Positions 10,194-23,299 of a DNA stretch of 64,000 nucleotides are shown in pieces. Below the pieces are notes generated by a model, which saw nothing but the letters and a program-made list of their open reading frames with translations, searched no databases and was not told where the DNA came from. Every line of letters begins with the position of its first letter. The stretch's first letter is position 1. This DNA comes from Cynocephalus volans. Lineage: Eukaryota > Chordata > Mammalia > Dermoptera > Cynocephalidae. The position numbers and the translations under genes were made by a program. The stretch is from contig NC_084469.1 in the NCBI RefSeq assembly GCF_027409185.1, positions 29,998,293-30,062,292 of the forward strand, read 5' to 3'.

Positions 10194-10799
10194 TTCTGCA
10201 TTTCTGACCAGTCTCCTCTGAGTGGTCCTGTGCTGATTGGGGGGCAGGTCGTCTGTCCTTGCTGTGCCCCAGTTTTCTCCTGGTGTTCCCATCTTGCCCA
10301 CTGCCCATGCTCCAAACACTTCCCATGAGATGGGCCCTGCGATGGTCCCTTGCAATGACTCACCAGTCTCTGAATGGCTCCCCTTTTTCAGCTGTTCTGG
10401 CTCCTCCCTCCTTTGTGGGTCCACGGGAGCCCTATTAGTTAGTGGTCTTGCTGTCCTTGGGTCCACCAAGGCCCTCTTCTCTCCTGCTGCCTCCAAGCAA
10501 CTCCATCTGAAGAGCACAGCTGTGGCTTCTGCCGGCTCCTGCTCCATGTGCTCAGCAGCTTGAGCCTTAAAGCAGCCATGGCCCGAAACTCTCAGAGCAG
10601 CTTTTTCTTTCTCTCATTGTGGTTTCTCCTGCCTTCATGAACTCTGTAGGTCTCTCCTCCTGTCCCCCTGAGCCCTAGCGGCCCCAGCTTGGCTGATGTT
10701 ACATTTTTATAGTTGTAAATTTGTTGATTTGTTGGGAGAGAGTGGTGCTGGGAACCGTCTATTCTGCCATCTTGACTGGAACTTCAATAGTATTTTAAT

Positions 10800-11110
10800 A
10801 ATTAGCTACTACTGTTTCATTTTTAATCAAATGCTTTTTCATAGCCTATGACTATTAATAGCTTGCCTAATATTTAATTACTCTTGCATTCCCAGTATAA
10901 ACTATTGAAATTGATTTGCTATTGTTTTACTTAGGTTTTTGTAGTCATATTTGTAAATGAGGTTTATCTACAGTTTCTTTTGTGTGTGTCATCCCTATTA
11001 CCTTTAGGTATGATTTGGCTTGCATTATCTTCTATGTTAAACTTGAATTCACTAATTCTCAATTTCTAACATTTGCAATTTGTTGAATTTTTTTCAATAG
11101 CTTATGACAT
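10800..11110 (-). mobile_element. Ancient L1 ORF2 fragment, minus strand
   Basis: 'atgctttttcatagcctatga', 'cttgcattcccagtataaact' and 'gatttggcttgcattatc' follow the order of an L1 ORF2 reverse-transcriptase segment read in reverse. Heavily decayed. Confidence 0.6.
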
Positions 11111-11439
11111 AAAGTTTGAAAGAAAATCCATGGAGTTTGTTTTAAAAAATAGCTTACTGCATTGCAATCTATTCATTATAAACAAAAAAACTTAGTGTAA
11201 ATAATTCAAGCAATAAAGAGATTAAGAGTAGAAACCATCCCAAAATGATGAGTCCAGATGGTAAAGCAGTAATTATAACAGTGAGTATTGGGGTTTGTAA
11301 AATTAATGATGTTATATCCTTAACAATAATAAGAGAAAAGTGAGGGGAAGAAATATAAATCGTGTTTCTGTATATTGTTGGAATTAAGCTAGTAGAAGTA
11401 TGATGTTGATTCTGATAAGTTAAGATGTATATGGAAAAC

Positions 11440-12997
11440 TCTAGAGCAGCCACTTAAAAATCCCTTCAAAAATATAGTGAAAACAAATCCCTAAATATGT
11501 AAAAAGGCTGCATGAGAAAATATTTACTTAATGGAAAAGGAAGAAATAAAGGAGAAATAGAGAAATAAAAAGTCATGAGACATATAGAAAACAAAAAATA
11601 AAATGATAGTCATCAATCCAATTATATCAATAATAACATTAATTGTGAATGAATAAAGCAATAATCAAAAGGCAGAGATTGTCAGAGTGGATGAAAATAA
11701 GATGCATCTACATGTATTTTACAGGAAACACACTTTAGATTCAAAAATACAAATAGATTGAAAGTAAAAGAATAGGAAAAGACATATTATGCAATCAGAA
11801 ATCACAAGAAAGAAGATTGGCTATCCTTTAGCCATTAAACATAAATATAGTTTTTAAAGATTAAAAATAGTTGCTAAATAAAAATAATTTTATTAGAGAT
11901 AAAGCAGGACATTTTATAATTAAAAAAGGGTCAATCCACGAGAAAGATCTAAAAATTATAAACATATGCACCCAAGTAAATGACAGAAAAACTGACAGAA
12001 ATGAAAAGATAGGTAGATAGTTCAAGAATAATATTTGGAGAATTCAATATCCCACTTTCAATAAGAGGCAGAACAACTAGATCTAAGTTGAACAAGGAAA
12101 TAGAAGACTTGAACAACAGTATAAGTGAACAGACCTAACATATTTATAAAACACTTCGCTCAACAACAAAAGATTATTTTCAAGTGCCTTGGAACATATT
12201 CCAGAACAGATCATAAAACCTCACTGATATTGAAAGAATAGAAATAATTCAAAGTATGTTCTGCGTCTACAATGAAATAAATTTAGCAATGAATAGCATG
12301 AAAGAATGGATAAACTCACATATTTCTGCAAATGAAACAACACACTCCTTAATAGGGAATAAGCCAAAGAAATATAACAAATACAATCAGAAAATACTTT
12401 CATTAAGTATAAATAAAGGTACAAAACACCAAAACACATCTGACGCAGCTAAAACAGTACTTATAAGAATTTTTTTTTTGGTTGTAAATGCCTTTGTTAA
12501 GAAAGAAGAAAGATCTCAAATGAATAATCTAACTTTGTACCTTAAGACACTGGAAAAAGGAAAGCAAACTAAACCTAAAGAAGGCAGAAGGAAGGATATA
12601 ATAAACATTATAAGAAGATTAATAAACATTATAAGAAGATTAATAAAATAAGAAATAGAAAATGATAGAGTGTAAATGGGACCAAAAATGGGTTAAAAGT
12701 TGTTTAAAAGATCAACAAAATTGTCAAACCTTCACTAGAATGAGAAAATGAGAAGACTTGCATGACTAGAATTAGAAATAAAAGAAGATTAAAAAAAGAA
12801 ATAAAAGAAGAGACATTACTACCAGCCTTACAGAAATAAAAAGGGTTATAAAGAAACAATATGAAAAATTATATGCCACCAAATTAGATAACTTAGATAA
12901 AATGGACAAATTCCAAGAAATGCATTGAATACTGATGCTGACTCAAGAAGAAACAGACAATCTGAATAGGCCTATGAAAAATAAAGAGATTGAAATT

Positions 12998-13042
<45 letters not shown>

Positions 13043-13640
13043 TAAACTATCTACAAAGAAAAGCCCAGGCCCAGATGGCTTGAATTTAATTCTGCCAACC
13101 ACTTAAAAAAATGCATCAATTTTTCACAAACTCTTCCGAAATAAATAAAAGAGAAGGGAACACTTCCTAGCTCATTTTATGAGGCCACTTATACCAAAAC
13201 CAGACAAAGACATGACAAGGAAAGTAACTACAGACAAAAATCTTATGAATATGAACTCAAAAATCCTCAACAAAATATTAGCCACATATAAAATCAAATC
13301 CAGCAATATGGAAAAAAATTATACAACGTGACCGATTGAGATTTATTCAAGGAATACAAGGTCAGTTCAACATCCCAAAATCAATAAATTTAATACATCA
13401 TATCAATAGAATATAAAACAAACATCACATGATCACATCAAGAGACACTAAAATCATTTGGCAAAATCTAACATTTTTTTATGATAAAAAACCTAATGAA
13501 CTGGGAATAGAAGGTAAATTCCACATCCTGATAAAAATTTTCTATGAAAAACCCACAGCTAACATCATACTTAATGGCAAAAGACTGAATGCTTTTCCCC
13601 TAAGATCAGGAACAATACAAGGATATCCACTGCTGAGACC
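11440..13640 (+). mobile_element. Old L1 ORF2 remnant, plus strand
   Basis: From about 11640 (ORF2 start-like 'aataacattaattgtgaatg') through endonuclease-like sequence to the reverse-transcriptase region near 13480-13635 (residues resembling [20 protein letters not shown] around 13510-13575). Many stops and frameshifts. It ends abruptly at about 13640 against another L1 5' region. Confidence 0.75.
12998..13042 (+). repeat. (TAA)n microsatellite
   Basis: About 14 uninterrupted TAA units inside the L1 remnant. Confidence 0.95.
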
Positions 13641-15070
13641 TCAATTCAACAGTGCAGAGCAGCCCAGTCCCCCCTCTTGAGGGTACAAGCCCCCACTCAT
13701 TAATCCAGTGACCTCACTCAGTGTCACCCACTTCAGCAGTGGAGCTAGAGTGCTCCAGTGCCTTCCTTGTGGATACAGGGCCCAGCCTGGAACTCCAGTG
13801 ATGCCACTGAGTCACCTACTCTAGCTGAGGAGCTGCTGAGGACCTCATTGTTTTCCTCAATTCCTAGAGCCCTAATCTCAACTCCCAGAAATCCTGCCCA
13901 TGGTCTCCCATTTAAGCTGAGGAACTTCAGAGCACCCCAGTGCATCTATCAGGGTCATGGGATATTGGCCTGGGTACCAACAAGCTCACCCAGTGTCACT
14001 CAGTTCATCTGAGGAGCAACAGGGCATCCCAGTGCTTTTCCCAGTAGCTTGAGATCTTACCCATGACCTTGATGACACAATCTGTTGTCACTCACTCAGC
14101 AAGGAACTACTGAGTGCCCCAGTGCCTAGGCCATAGAGGAATTCACAGGCAATTCTGACACTGAATGCAGTTGAAGTAATCACACAGAGACTACATTAGT
14201 GTGTCTACGCAGAACCAAATCTAAAACACCCTACCCAACCGTCACTATAGAGTACATCTACAGCAGGGAGTCTTTCCCCTCAAAATTCACTCCAGAGTAT
14301 TAGAAGAAGTAACTGCTCCACCAGATGCACAGACATCAATGTAGGGATACCAGAAATATGAAATAACAACAAAAAAACATGACACCCCCAAAGAAATACA
14401 ACAATTATCTAGTACCAGACTCCAAATAGCAGGAAATCTATGAAATATCTGAAAAGAAATTCCAAGGAACATTCTTAAGAAAATTCAATGAGATAAAAGA
14501 AAATTCATACAGATAACACAAGAAAATGAGAAAAAACAATCCAGTATTGAAGGAGGAATTTGACAAAGAGATAGATATCTTAAAAAAGAACCAAGCAGAA
14601 CTCTGGAACTGAAAAATTCATTCAATGAAATTAAAAATATAACTGAAAATGCTTAAACAACAGGCTAGAGCAAGCAGAATAAAGAATTTCTTAACTTGAA
14701 AAACAGGCTTTTTGAAATAACCCAGGCTGGGGGGTGGGGGAAGCATTAAAAAATAAAAAGAGAAAAAGTATGAGATCTATTGGACAACCTTAAGTGTGCA
14801 GACATCCAAATTATGGGTATTCCAGAAGGGGAGGAGAAAGAAAAAGGCACTGAACACCTATTCAACAAAATAATAGGTGGAAACTTCCAAAGTATTGGGA
14901 GACATATGGACTTCCAGATGCAAGAGACTCAAAGATCCATAAATAGATTCGACCCATAAAGGTCTTCTCCCAGATACATTGTAGTCAAGCTGTAAAAATT
15001 CAAAGACAAGAGAAGGAGGCCATTGGAGTAAAATCTTGTGATCTGTGATTTATAATCATGGTAGAAAACA
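13641..15070 (+). mobile_element. L1 5' UTR and ORF1 remnant, plus strand
   Basis: GC-richer 5' UTR-like sequence (13641-14300) with repeated 'cccagtg' segments, then ORF1-like sequence including 'attatgggtattccagaagg' near 14812-14831. It is cut off near 15070 by the 5' end of the next L1. Confidence 0.65.
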
Positions 15071-16329
15071 AAACAGTGATGCCATCAAGATGGCAGAATA
15101 GATGATTCTCAGCATTGCACCTTCCCTCAAGTAACCAATTTACAGCTGTTAAAAAGCAAAGACTGCTAACCTGGGACTACTGGAGCTGGGGGAAGAGGAG
15201 GAGATCCACAGCATTCATAAAGGTGCAAGAGGCAATGGTGAGAGGGTGTAGGGATGGTGCCTTTTGTTCTGAGACAGTCTGGTACAGTCTGGAAAAAAAA
15301 CGGCAGCAGCACCCAACATGTAAACCTGCTTGGAGTCTTCAGGGGAGAGGAGGACTTTAGAGTGTACCATACCAGCCCACAGGCCATAGAGATCACTGGC
15401 AGGATCCCCTCAGGTCTGCATATGAGCAAACAGCCACAGCCAACTGGACAAAGGAGCAGCCGAGAGGCCATGGGAACTGGTTGGAGTGCAGGGGAAAAGC
15501 TGGCCCACTGGGGGAACATTGGGCACAGCAAGGGCAATTAGTCTCAGTGGAAACTGGTTAGGGCAATAGAACTGCAGGAACACAATCTTCAGGAAAGTCT
15601 CTGTCCCAGGCTGGAAGTTCCACACAACCAAAACCCAGAAGTGATTACTGCTCTGCACAAAAAGCCTTCCCCAGAGAATGAGCATCAAATGGCAGTCTTC
15701 TCAAATGCCTCGGCATCAACATAAAGACACAAAGATTGAGAAATAACAGAGGAATATGTCTCCACCAAATGAAACAAACAAAGCCCTGACAATGGATGCA
15801 GAGGAATAGCAGATCTGTGACGTGTCTGACAGAATTCAGAATAACACTCTTAAGGATGTTTGGGAAGTCACAAGAAAATACGGATAGAAAATTAAATGAT
15901 ATCTGGAAAATAGTTCGGGAGCAGAATGAGAAAGTTGACAAAGGAATTGAATCAATTAAAAAATCAAATAGAAATTCTAGAAATAAAGAATACATTGTTA
16001 ATTGAAAAACTCAATAGAAAGCTCCAACAGCAGACTAAATCAAAGTGGGGAAAGAATCAGTGAGCTCGAAGATAAAATACATGAAATTATCCAATCAGAG
16101 GAGCCAAAAGAAAAAAGAATAAGAAAAAATGAAACAGAAATGCAGTGAATATGGGACTCCTGCAAGCTAAATAAACTCCTCATAATTGGCATACCCAAAG
16201 GAGAAGCAAAAGGAAGAGATGTAGAAAGCATATTCAAGGAAATAATGGCTGAAAAATTTCCAAGTAAAAGAAAGATGACAGCATCCATGTGTAGGAAGCT
16301 CAGAAGTCACCAGTCAAATTCAATCCAAA

Positions 16330-17110
16330 CCAGCACCTCGTGGCCTGCCCAGAGACTTGAGGCATGGAGAAGGAGACCAGACCCCCCTCCCACAACTGGC
16401 ACACCATGCCAGCACCTTGGGGCCTGTCTGGGGACCCAAGGCACAGAGCAGGGGACTGGACCCTCCTCTCACAACCAGGCATATGGCATCAATGCCTTGG
16501 GGCCCACCCAGGGACCAGAGGCATGGAGAAGGGGACCAGACACACCCCACAACCAGGCACACCAGCAGCACCAAGGAGCATACCAAAAACATCACCTCCA
16601 TGTGGGTGGCCCATCATAGCCACCACAATAAACATAGCTGCCGTGAAAGCGGCTAGATGCCACAACCACCATGCAGATGGTCTGCCAACCACTGCAGTGC
16701 ATTCATGCAAGGAGAGTCACCAGCAGAGACAAAGAAAAGAAGAGGATGTCTCTCCACAAAGCCCATTCCAGAGTGACAGAAGAAGCATCTGCTCTATGAT
16801 AATATTGGGGGACCTGATCACACCACTCAGCATTGGACAGATCGTCTAGGCAACAAATTAACAGAGTAGCCATTATTGTGTCAGAAGGAGAGAAGAAATC
16901 TAGGGTAATTTGAGGGGGGAGGAAAGGGAAATGGGGGAAAGGGAGAGATTGGACGAGGGGCATAAAGAATAATTACAATTTGCAACAATATATATGCTAT
17001 TAATATTGATTTGATCAACATATCTCAGTGTTCAACCCCCAAAATATGTATAATCGATTTTGATTCAATAAATAAAATAAATTAAAAAACAAAAAACAAA
17101 CAAAAAACCC
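16330..17110 (+). mobile_element. 5'-truncated copy of the L1-derived VNTR element
   Basis: Plus-strand copy of the 8532-10782 family, beginning inside the VNTR (about three ~78-80-bp units, 16330-16565). It continues through the same ~350-bp segment, a G-rich tract (16911-16950) and the same L1-like 3' end with an A-rich tail (17066-17110). Flanked by a perfect 14-bp TSD, aaattcaatccaaa, at 16316-16329 and 17111-17124. Confidence 0.92.
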
Positions 17111-17174
17111 AAATTCAATCCAAAGAGGAATACCCCAAGGCACATTGTGATCAAACTATCAAAAACCAAGGATA

Positions 17175-18302
17175 TCCATTCGGCTCTGCTACATCCACAG
17201 ACTTGATGGATATGACCCCAAAAGCACAGGCAACCAAAGGAAAAATAAACAAATGGGATTATATCAAACTAAAAAGCTTCTGCACAGCAAAAGAAACAAT
17301 TAACAGAGTTAAAAGACAACCAACAGAGTGGGAGAAAATATTTGCAAAATATACATCTGACAAAGGATTAATATCCAGAATATACAAGGAACTCAAACAA
17401 CTTTACAAGAAAAAAACAAGCAACCCAATTAAAAAATGGGCAAAAGAGCTAAGTAGGCATTTCTCTAAGGAAGATATACGAATGGCCAACAGACATATAA
17501 AAAAATGCTCAACATCATTCAGCATTCGGGGAATGCAAATCAAAACCACACTGAGATACCATCTCAACCCCGTTAGGATGGCTAAAATCCAAAAGACTCT
17601 GAAAGATAAATGCTGGCGAGGTTGTGGAGAAAAAGGAACTCTCATACATTGTTGATGGGACTGCAAAATGGTGCAGCCTCTATGGAAAATGGTATGGAGG
17701 TTCCTCAAACAATTGCAGATAGATCTACCATATGACCCAGCTATCCCACTGTTGGGAATATACCCAGAGGAATGGAAATCATGAAGTTGAAGGTATACCT
17801 GTTCCCCAATGTTCATCGCAGCACTCTTTACAATAGCTAAGAGTTGGAACCAGCCCAAATGTCCATCATCAGATGAGTGGATATGGAAAATGTGGTTTAT
17901 CTACACAATGGAATACTACTCAGCCATAAAAAAGAATGAAATACTGCCATTTGCAATGACATGGATGGACCTTGAGAGAATTATATTAAGTGAAATGAAT
18001 CAGGCACAGAAAGAGAAATATCACATGTTCTCACTTATTTGTGGGAGCTAAAATAAATAAATAAGTACACACACACAAACCTCCCCCCCCCACCGGGGGG
18101 GGGGGATGAAGACACAACAATTGCAATTCCTTGAAATTGATGTGACAAGCATACAGAGAGGACATTGTTGGGAGGGAGGGGGGAGAGGGAGGAGGGAGGG
18201 AGGTTTCGGTAATGGGCCACAATAATCAACCACATTGTATATCGACAAAATAAAATAAAATAAAGTATTAAAAAAAACAAAAACAAACGAACAAACAAAA
18301 AA
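17175..18302 (+). mobile_element. Young 5'-truncated L1
   Basis: Last third of ORF2 (frame open 17203-17655, then a TGA where the 60716-64000 copy has Trp), the rest of ORF2 to about 18050, a 3' UTR with C/G runs and an A-rich tail. TSD aaaaaccaaggata (14 bp, perfect) at 17161-17174 and 18303-18316. Close in sequence to the young L1 at 60491-64000. Confidence 0.92.
18082..18200 (+). repeat. C-run/G-run and G-rich tract of L1 3' UTR
   Basis: A C8 run (18085-18092 region) is followed closely by a G run of about 11, then a G-rich stretch 18162-18202. This is the polypurine tract typical of L1 3' UTRs and a candidate hairpin or G-quadruplex former. Confidence 0.8.
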
Positions 18303-21075
18303 AAAAACCAAGGATAAAGGAAGAATACTGAAAGCAGCAAGAGAAAAGAAATGCATAACATTCAACGGAGTCCCAATACATCTCTAAACAGAGTTCTCAG
18401 TAAAATCCCAACAGGCGAGAAGAAAATGGGATGACATATGCAGAGTGCTGAAGGAAAAAAGTCTGTCAGCCCAGAATAATGTATGTGGCAAAACTAACCC
18501 TCAAATATGAAGAAGAAATGTCTTTCCTAGACAAACAAGAACTAAGGGAATTCACCAACACTGACCTCCCTTACAAAAAATGCCAAAGGGAATTCTTCAA
18601 TCTGAAAGAAGATGACCCTAAGGAGCAGCAAGAAAACATCTGAAGGTACATAGCTCATTAATGATGTAAGTTCACAACAACCTCAGAATACTCCAGGGTC
18701 ATAAGGGTGGTGAATAAACTGCTCACATCCTTAGTATGAAGATTAAAGGACAAACCTAACAAGACAGCAACAAATACGACAACTGTATAAGAGACAGGCA
18801 ATATTAAAAGATTTAACTTGAAATAACAAAATGTCAAAAAGTGGGGGGAATGACATCAAAGTGTAGAGTTGGCTTTGGTTCTTTCTCTTTTCTTAGATAT
18901 CAAAGTTAAGTTCTTATCAGGCTAAAACAATTTGTTATAACTATAACATGTTTTTCGTAAGCCACATGGTAATCATAACACAAAATCTTAGAAGAGACAT
19001 ACTAAAAATAAATAGTGGAGAGCAAAATGTACATCTATAGAAAACCACTCAACCACAAAAGACATAAGACCAGAAAAAAGAAAAAAGAATCCACAAAACA
19101 ACCAGAAAAAAAAAAATAGCAAAATGGCAGGAATGATTCCCTATGTATCAATAACAACCCTAAATGTAAGCAGAATATATGCCCTAAGTAAAATACACAG
19201 AGTGGTTCAATGGATTATAAAAGAAAAACCAAAAATATACTTGTCTACAAGAAGTGCACGTAACTGGTAAAGACACATGCCAGCTGAAAGTGAAGGGATG
19301 GAAAAAGACATTTCATGCAAATGGAAGCCAAAAAAGAGCAGGAGTAGCTATACATATGTCATATAAAATAGACTTCAAGCCAAGGAAAGCAAAAACAGAT
19401 AAGGGATGTCGTTATATAATTACAAAGGGATCAATTCAACAAGAGGATATAACAATTCTGAATACATATGTACCCAACTATTGGACCTAATGGGAGAGAT
19501 TGACTTGAACACAATTATAGTTGGGGCCTTTAATACCCCACTTTCAACAAAGGACAGATTATCCAGACAGAAAAATAACCAGGAAACCTCAGAATTACTC
19601 TCTACTATAGGCCAACTTGACCTAATGAATATTTATAGAACATTTCATTCTATAGCTGCAGAGTACACATTCTTCTCAGCAGCACATGGAACATTCTCTA
19701 GAAGAGACCATATGTTAGGTACAAAATGACTCAACAAATTTAAAAAATTGAAATCATAGCAATTACCTTGCCTGACCACAATGGAATAAAAATGGAAATC
19801 AACAACAAAAGGGACACTAGAAACTGTACAAACACAAGGAAATTAAACAACATGCTCCTAAACAATGAATGGGTCAAAGAAGAAATAAAAAAGGAATTAA
19901 AACATTCCTGGAGACTGAATGAAGACAGAAGCACAACATACCAGAACCTATGGGATAGAGAGAAGTTTATAGCAATAAATGCCTACATCAAAAAAGAAGA
20001 AAGATTCCAAGTAAACATCCTATTGTTACACCTCAAGGAGCTGGAATAACAAGAACAACGAAAAGGAGAGAAATAACAGATCAGAGCAGAAATGCATTTT
20101 TAAAAAGATTTAAAAAACATACAAAAGGTTGATGAAATAAAGAGTTGGTTTTTCAACAAGATAAACAAAATCAATAAACCTTGAGCTTGACTAATGAAGG
20201 AAAAAAGAGAGAAGACTCAAATCAATAAAATGAGAAATAAAAAGGGGACATTACAACTAATATCACAGAAATACAAAAGATGATAAGAGACTACTACGAA
20301 CAACTATATACGAACAAACTGGAAAACATAGAAGAAATGGATAAATTCCTGGACACATAAAACTTACCAAAGTTGAATCACGAAGAAGTAGAAAACCTAA
20401 ACAGACCAATAATGAGTAATGAGATTGACATGGTAACAAAGTCTCCCCCAAAAGAAGACCCCAGGACCAGATGGCTTTACTGCCGAATTCTACCAAATAT
20501 TTAAGGAATTGATATCAATACTTCTCAAACTCTTCCAAAAAATTGACGAGAATACTCCCAAACTTATTCTGTGAGACCGACATTAACATTATTCCAAAAC
20601 TGGAAAAAGAAAAAGCAAAAAAAAGAAAAGTACAGACCAATATCACTAAGGAACACATATGTGACGATCCTCAATAAAATACTAGCAAACAAGATCCAAC
20701 AACACATTATGAAATCCATTCCCTATGAATGCCAGAATGTTCCAGGAACATCCCAGGAATGCAAGAATGGTTCAACATATGCAAATCAATAAACACGATC
20801 CATCACATCAACAGAATGAAGGAAAAACAAACAAACAAACTGATATGATCGTTTCAATGAATGTAGAAAAGACATTTGATAAAATCCAACACCCCTTCAT
20901 GATAAAAACACTCAACAAACTAGATAGAGAAGGAATGTACCTTAACACAATAAAGGCCATATATGACAAACCCACAGCTAATATCACACTAAATGCACAA
21001 AAATTGGAGGCTTTTCTTCTACGATCTGGAACAAGACAAAGATATCTACTTTCCCCACTCTTATTCAACATAGTG

Positions 21076-21230
21076 GTGGGGCCGAACCCGTGGCACACTC
21101 AGGAGAGAGCAGCGCTGGGAGCGCAGCGACGCTCCCGCTGCGGGTTTGGATCCTATATAGGCATGGCCGGTGCACTCGCTGGCTGAGTGCCGGTCACGAA
21201 AAAGACAACCCCCCTCCCAACCCCCCCCAA
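21076..21230 (+). mobile_element. tRNA-derived SINE (GC-rich type), plus strand
   Basis: Starts GTGGGGCCGAACCCGTGGCA, has B box GGGTTTGGATCC and ends with GTGCCGGTCACGAAAAAGAC and an impure A/C tail. A short TSD, atagtg, lies at 21070-21075 and 21231-21236. It interrupts the ORF2 reverse-transcriptase region of the host L1. Confidence 0.9.
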
Positions 21231-23025
21231 ATAGTGCTGGAAGTTCCGGCCATTGAAATAAGGCAAGAGAAAGCAATAAAGGGCATCCAAATCAGAAGAA
21301 GGAAGTCAAGCTATTCCTATTTTCAGATGACATGCTCATATATGTAGAAAACCCTAAAGACTCCACCAAAAGATCACTAGGAATAATAAATGAATTCAGA
21401 ATGGTGGCAGGACACAAAATCAACACACAAAAAATCGATAGCCTTCCTAGAAACCAATAATGAAATAGCTGAAGGAAACAAGAAAATGATCCCATTCATA
21501 ATAGCTACTAAAAAAATTAAATACCTAGGAGTAAATTTAACCAAGGAGGTGAAAGACCTCTACAATGAAACTGTGAAATATTGGTGAAAAAAACTGAAGA
21601 GGACACAAATGGAAAGATATCCCATATTCATGTGTTGGAAGAATGAACATAATCAGAATGTCCACATTACTGAAAGCAATCTACACATTCAAGGCAATCC
21701 CTATCAAAATACCAATGACATTCTTTAAAGAAATAGAAAAAACATTCTTAATATTTTGTATGGAACCACAAAAGACCCCTTATAGCTAAAGCAATCTTGA
21801 ATGAAAAGAACCAAGTTCGAGGCATCACACTATATGACTCTGAAATATATTATAAAGCCATAGTAACCAAAATAGCATGGTACTGGCATAAAAACAGAGA
21901 AATAGACCAATGGAACAAAATAGAGAGCCCAGAAACAAATCCACCCACTTACAGCCAAGTGATTTTTGACACAGGCTCCAAGAATATACAGTGGAGAAAG
22001 GACAGCACCTTCAATAAGTGGTGCTGGCAAGACCAGATATCCACATACAGAAGATTGAGACTAGAATCCTCTCTCTCAACATACACAAAAATCAACTCAA
22101 AATAGATTAAAGACCTAAATTTAAGACCTCAAACTGTGAAATTACTTGAAGAAAACGTAGGCAAAACACTACCCCAAATGGGAGTGGGCAGTGTTTTTTG
22201 AATGAGACCACAAAGGCACTGGCAACTGAAGCAAATGCAGAAATGTGACCACATCAAACTGAAAAGCTTCTGCCCAGCAAGGGACACTTCGACAAAGTGA
22301 AGAGACCACCTACAGAATGGGAGAAAGTGTTTGCAAACTCCACATCAGACAAGGGGCTAATATCCAGAATATATAAGGAACTTAAATGACTCAACAGCAA
22401 AAAAAACAAATAACCCAATTAACAAATGGGCAAAAGACCTGAACAGACATTTTTCAAAAGGACACATACAAATGGCCAACAGGCACATTAAAAAATGCTC
22501 AAAATCACTAATCATCAGAGAAATGCAAATTAAAACCACAATGAGATATCATCTCACTCCAGTTAGAATAGCTATTATCAGAAAGACATAAAATAACAAA
22601 CACTGGCTAGGATGTGGAGAAAAGGGAGCCCTCCTACATTGCTGGTGGGAATGTAAGTTGGTACAGCTGTTGTGGAAAACAGAATGGAGGTTCCTCAGAT
22701 AACTAAAAGTAGATCTACCTTATGACCCAGCACTACTACTGGGTATATACCCAAAGGAAATGAAATCAATATATCAAAAAAACACCTGCACTCCCATTTT
22801 CATCACAACATGATTTGCAATAACCAAGAGATTGAATTAACCTAAATGCCCATCAGTGGATGAATGGATAACAAAGCTGTGGTATACATGCACAATGGAA
22901 TACTATGCAGCTATAAAAGAGATGGTATCCTATTGTTTGCAGCACATGGATGGAACTGAAGACCATCATGTTAAGTGAAGTAAGTCAGGCACAGGAAGAC
23001 AAATACCTCATGGTCTCACACATAT

Positions 23026-23095
23026 GTGGATTATATACACACACATATATACACATTCTTTATATATGTGTATATATGTGTGTGTATATATATGA
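23026..23095 (+). repeat. CA/TA-rich microsatellite in L1 3' UTR
   Basis: Interrupted (CA)n and (TA)n runs just after the ORF2 end of the old L1. Confidence 0.7.
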
Positions 23096-23299
23096 GTCAT
23101 TCTCATAGAAATAGAGAGTGGAATAATGGTTACCAGAAGCCAGTGGGTGTGGGGGAAGAAGGAAAGTGGTGGATTAATGGGTACGAAACTATGCTATCTA
23201 CCCTAAGTGAATCATTGGGCCATATATGTGTGTCTTGAAAGAATGCACAGTACCCCACAAAAATAAATATCAATAAAATTGAAAAAAAAAGTCAACAAC

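Larger units (their letters stand above)
8532..10782 (-). mobile_element. Full-length ORF-less L1-derived VNTR element
   Basis: Minus-strand element flanked by a 15-bp TSD with 14 of 15 matching: ttcaatggtatttta at 8517-8531 and ttcaatagtatttta at 10783-10797. From its 5' end (10782): an L1 5' UTR-like start (agtcaagatggcagaatag), about 1 kb of GC-richer 5' UTR-like sequence holding a SINE, an 80-bp VNTR (9790-9060), a ~350-bp segment whose part at 8840-8890 resembles L1 5' sequence at 33140-33190, a G-rich tract (8740-8670), and an L1-like 3' end ('ttgatttgatcaac', 'cccccaaaatatgtat') with an AAATA-rich tail. No ORF1 or ORF2 remains, so it must have moved in trans. It resembles SVA/LAVA in logic, not in sequence. 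Family name unknown to me. Confidence 0.85.
15075..23290 (+). mobile_element. Old near-full-length L1 with three nested insertions
   Basis: The 5' start is at 'atcaagatggcagaatag' (15086-15103); 5' UTR to about 15770; ORF1-like sequence 15770-17174 and 18317-18660; ORF2-like sequence about 19130-23000; 3' UTR ending in an A run at 23281-23290. Stops and frameshifts are frequent. It hosts a VNTR element (16330-17110), a younger L1 (17175-18302) and a SINE (21076-21230). Removing each leaves continuous L1 sequence. No convincing TSD for the host. Confidence 0.85.
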
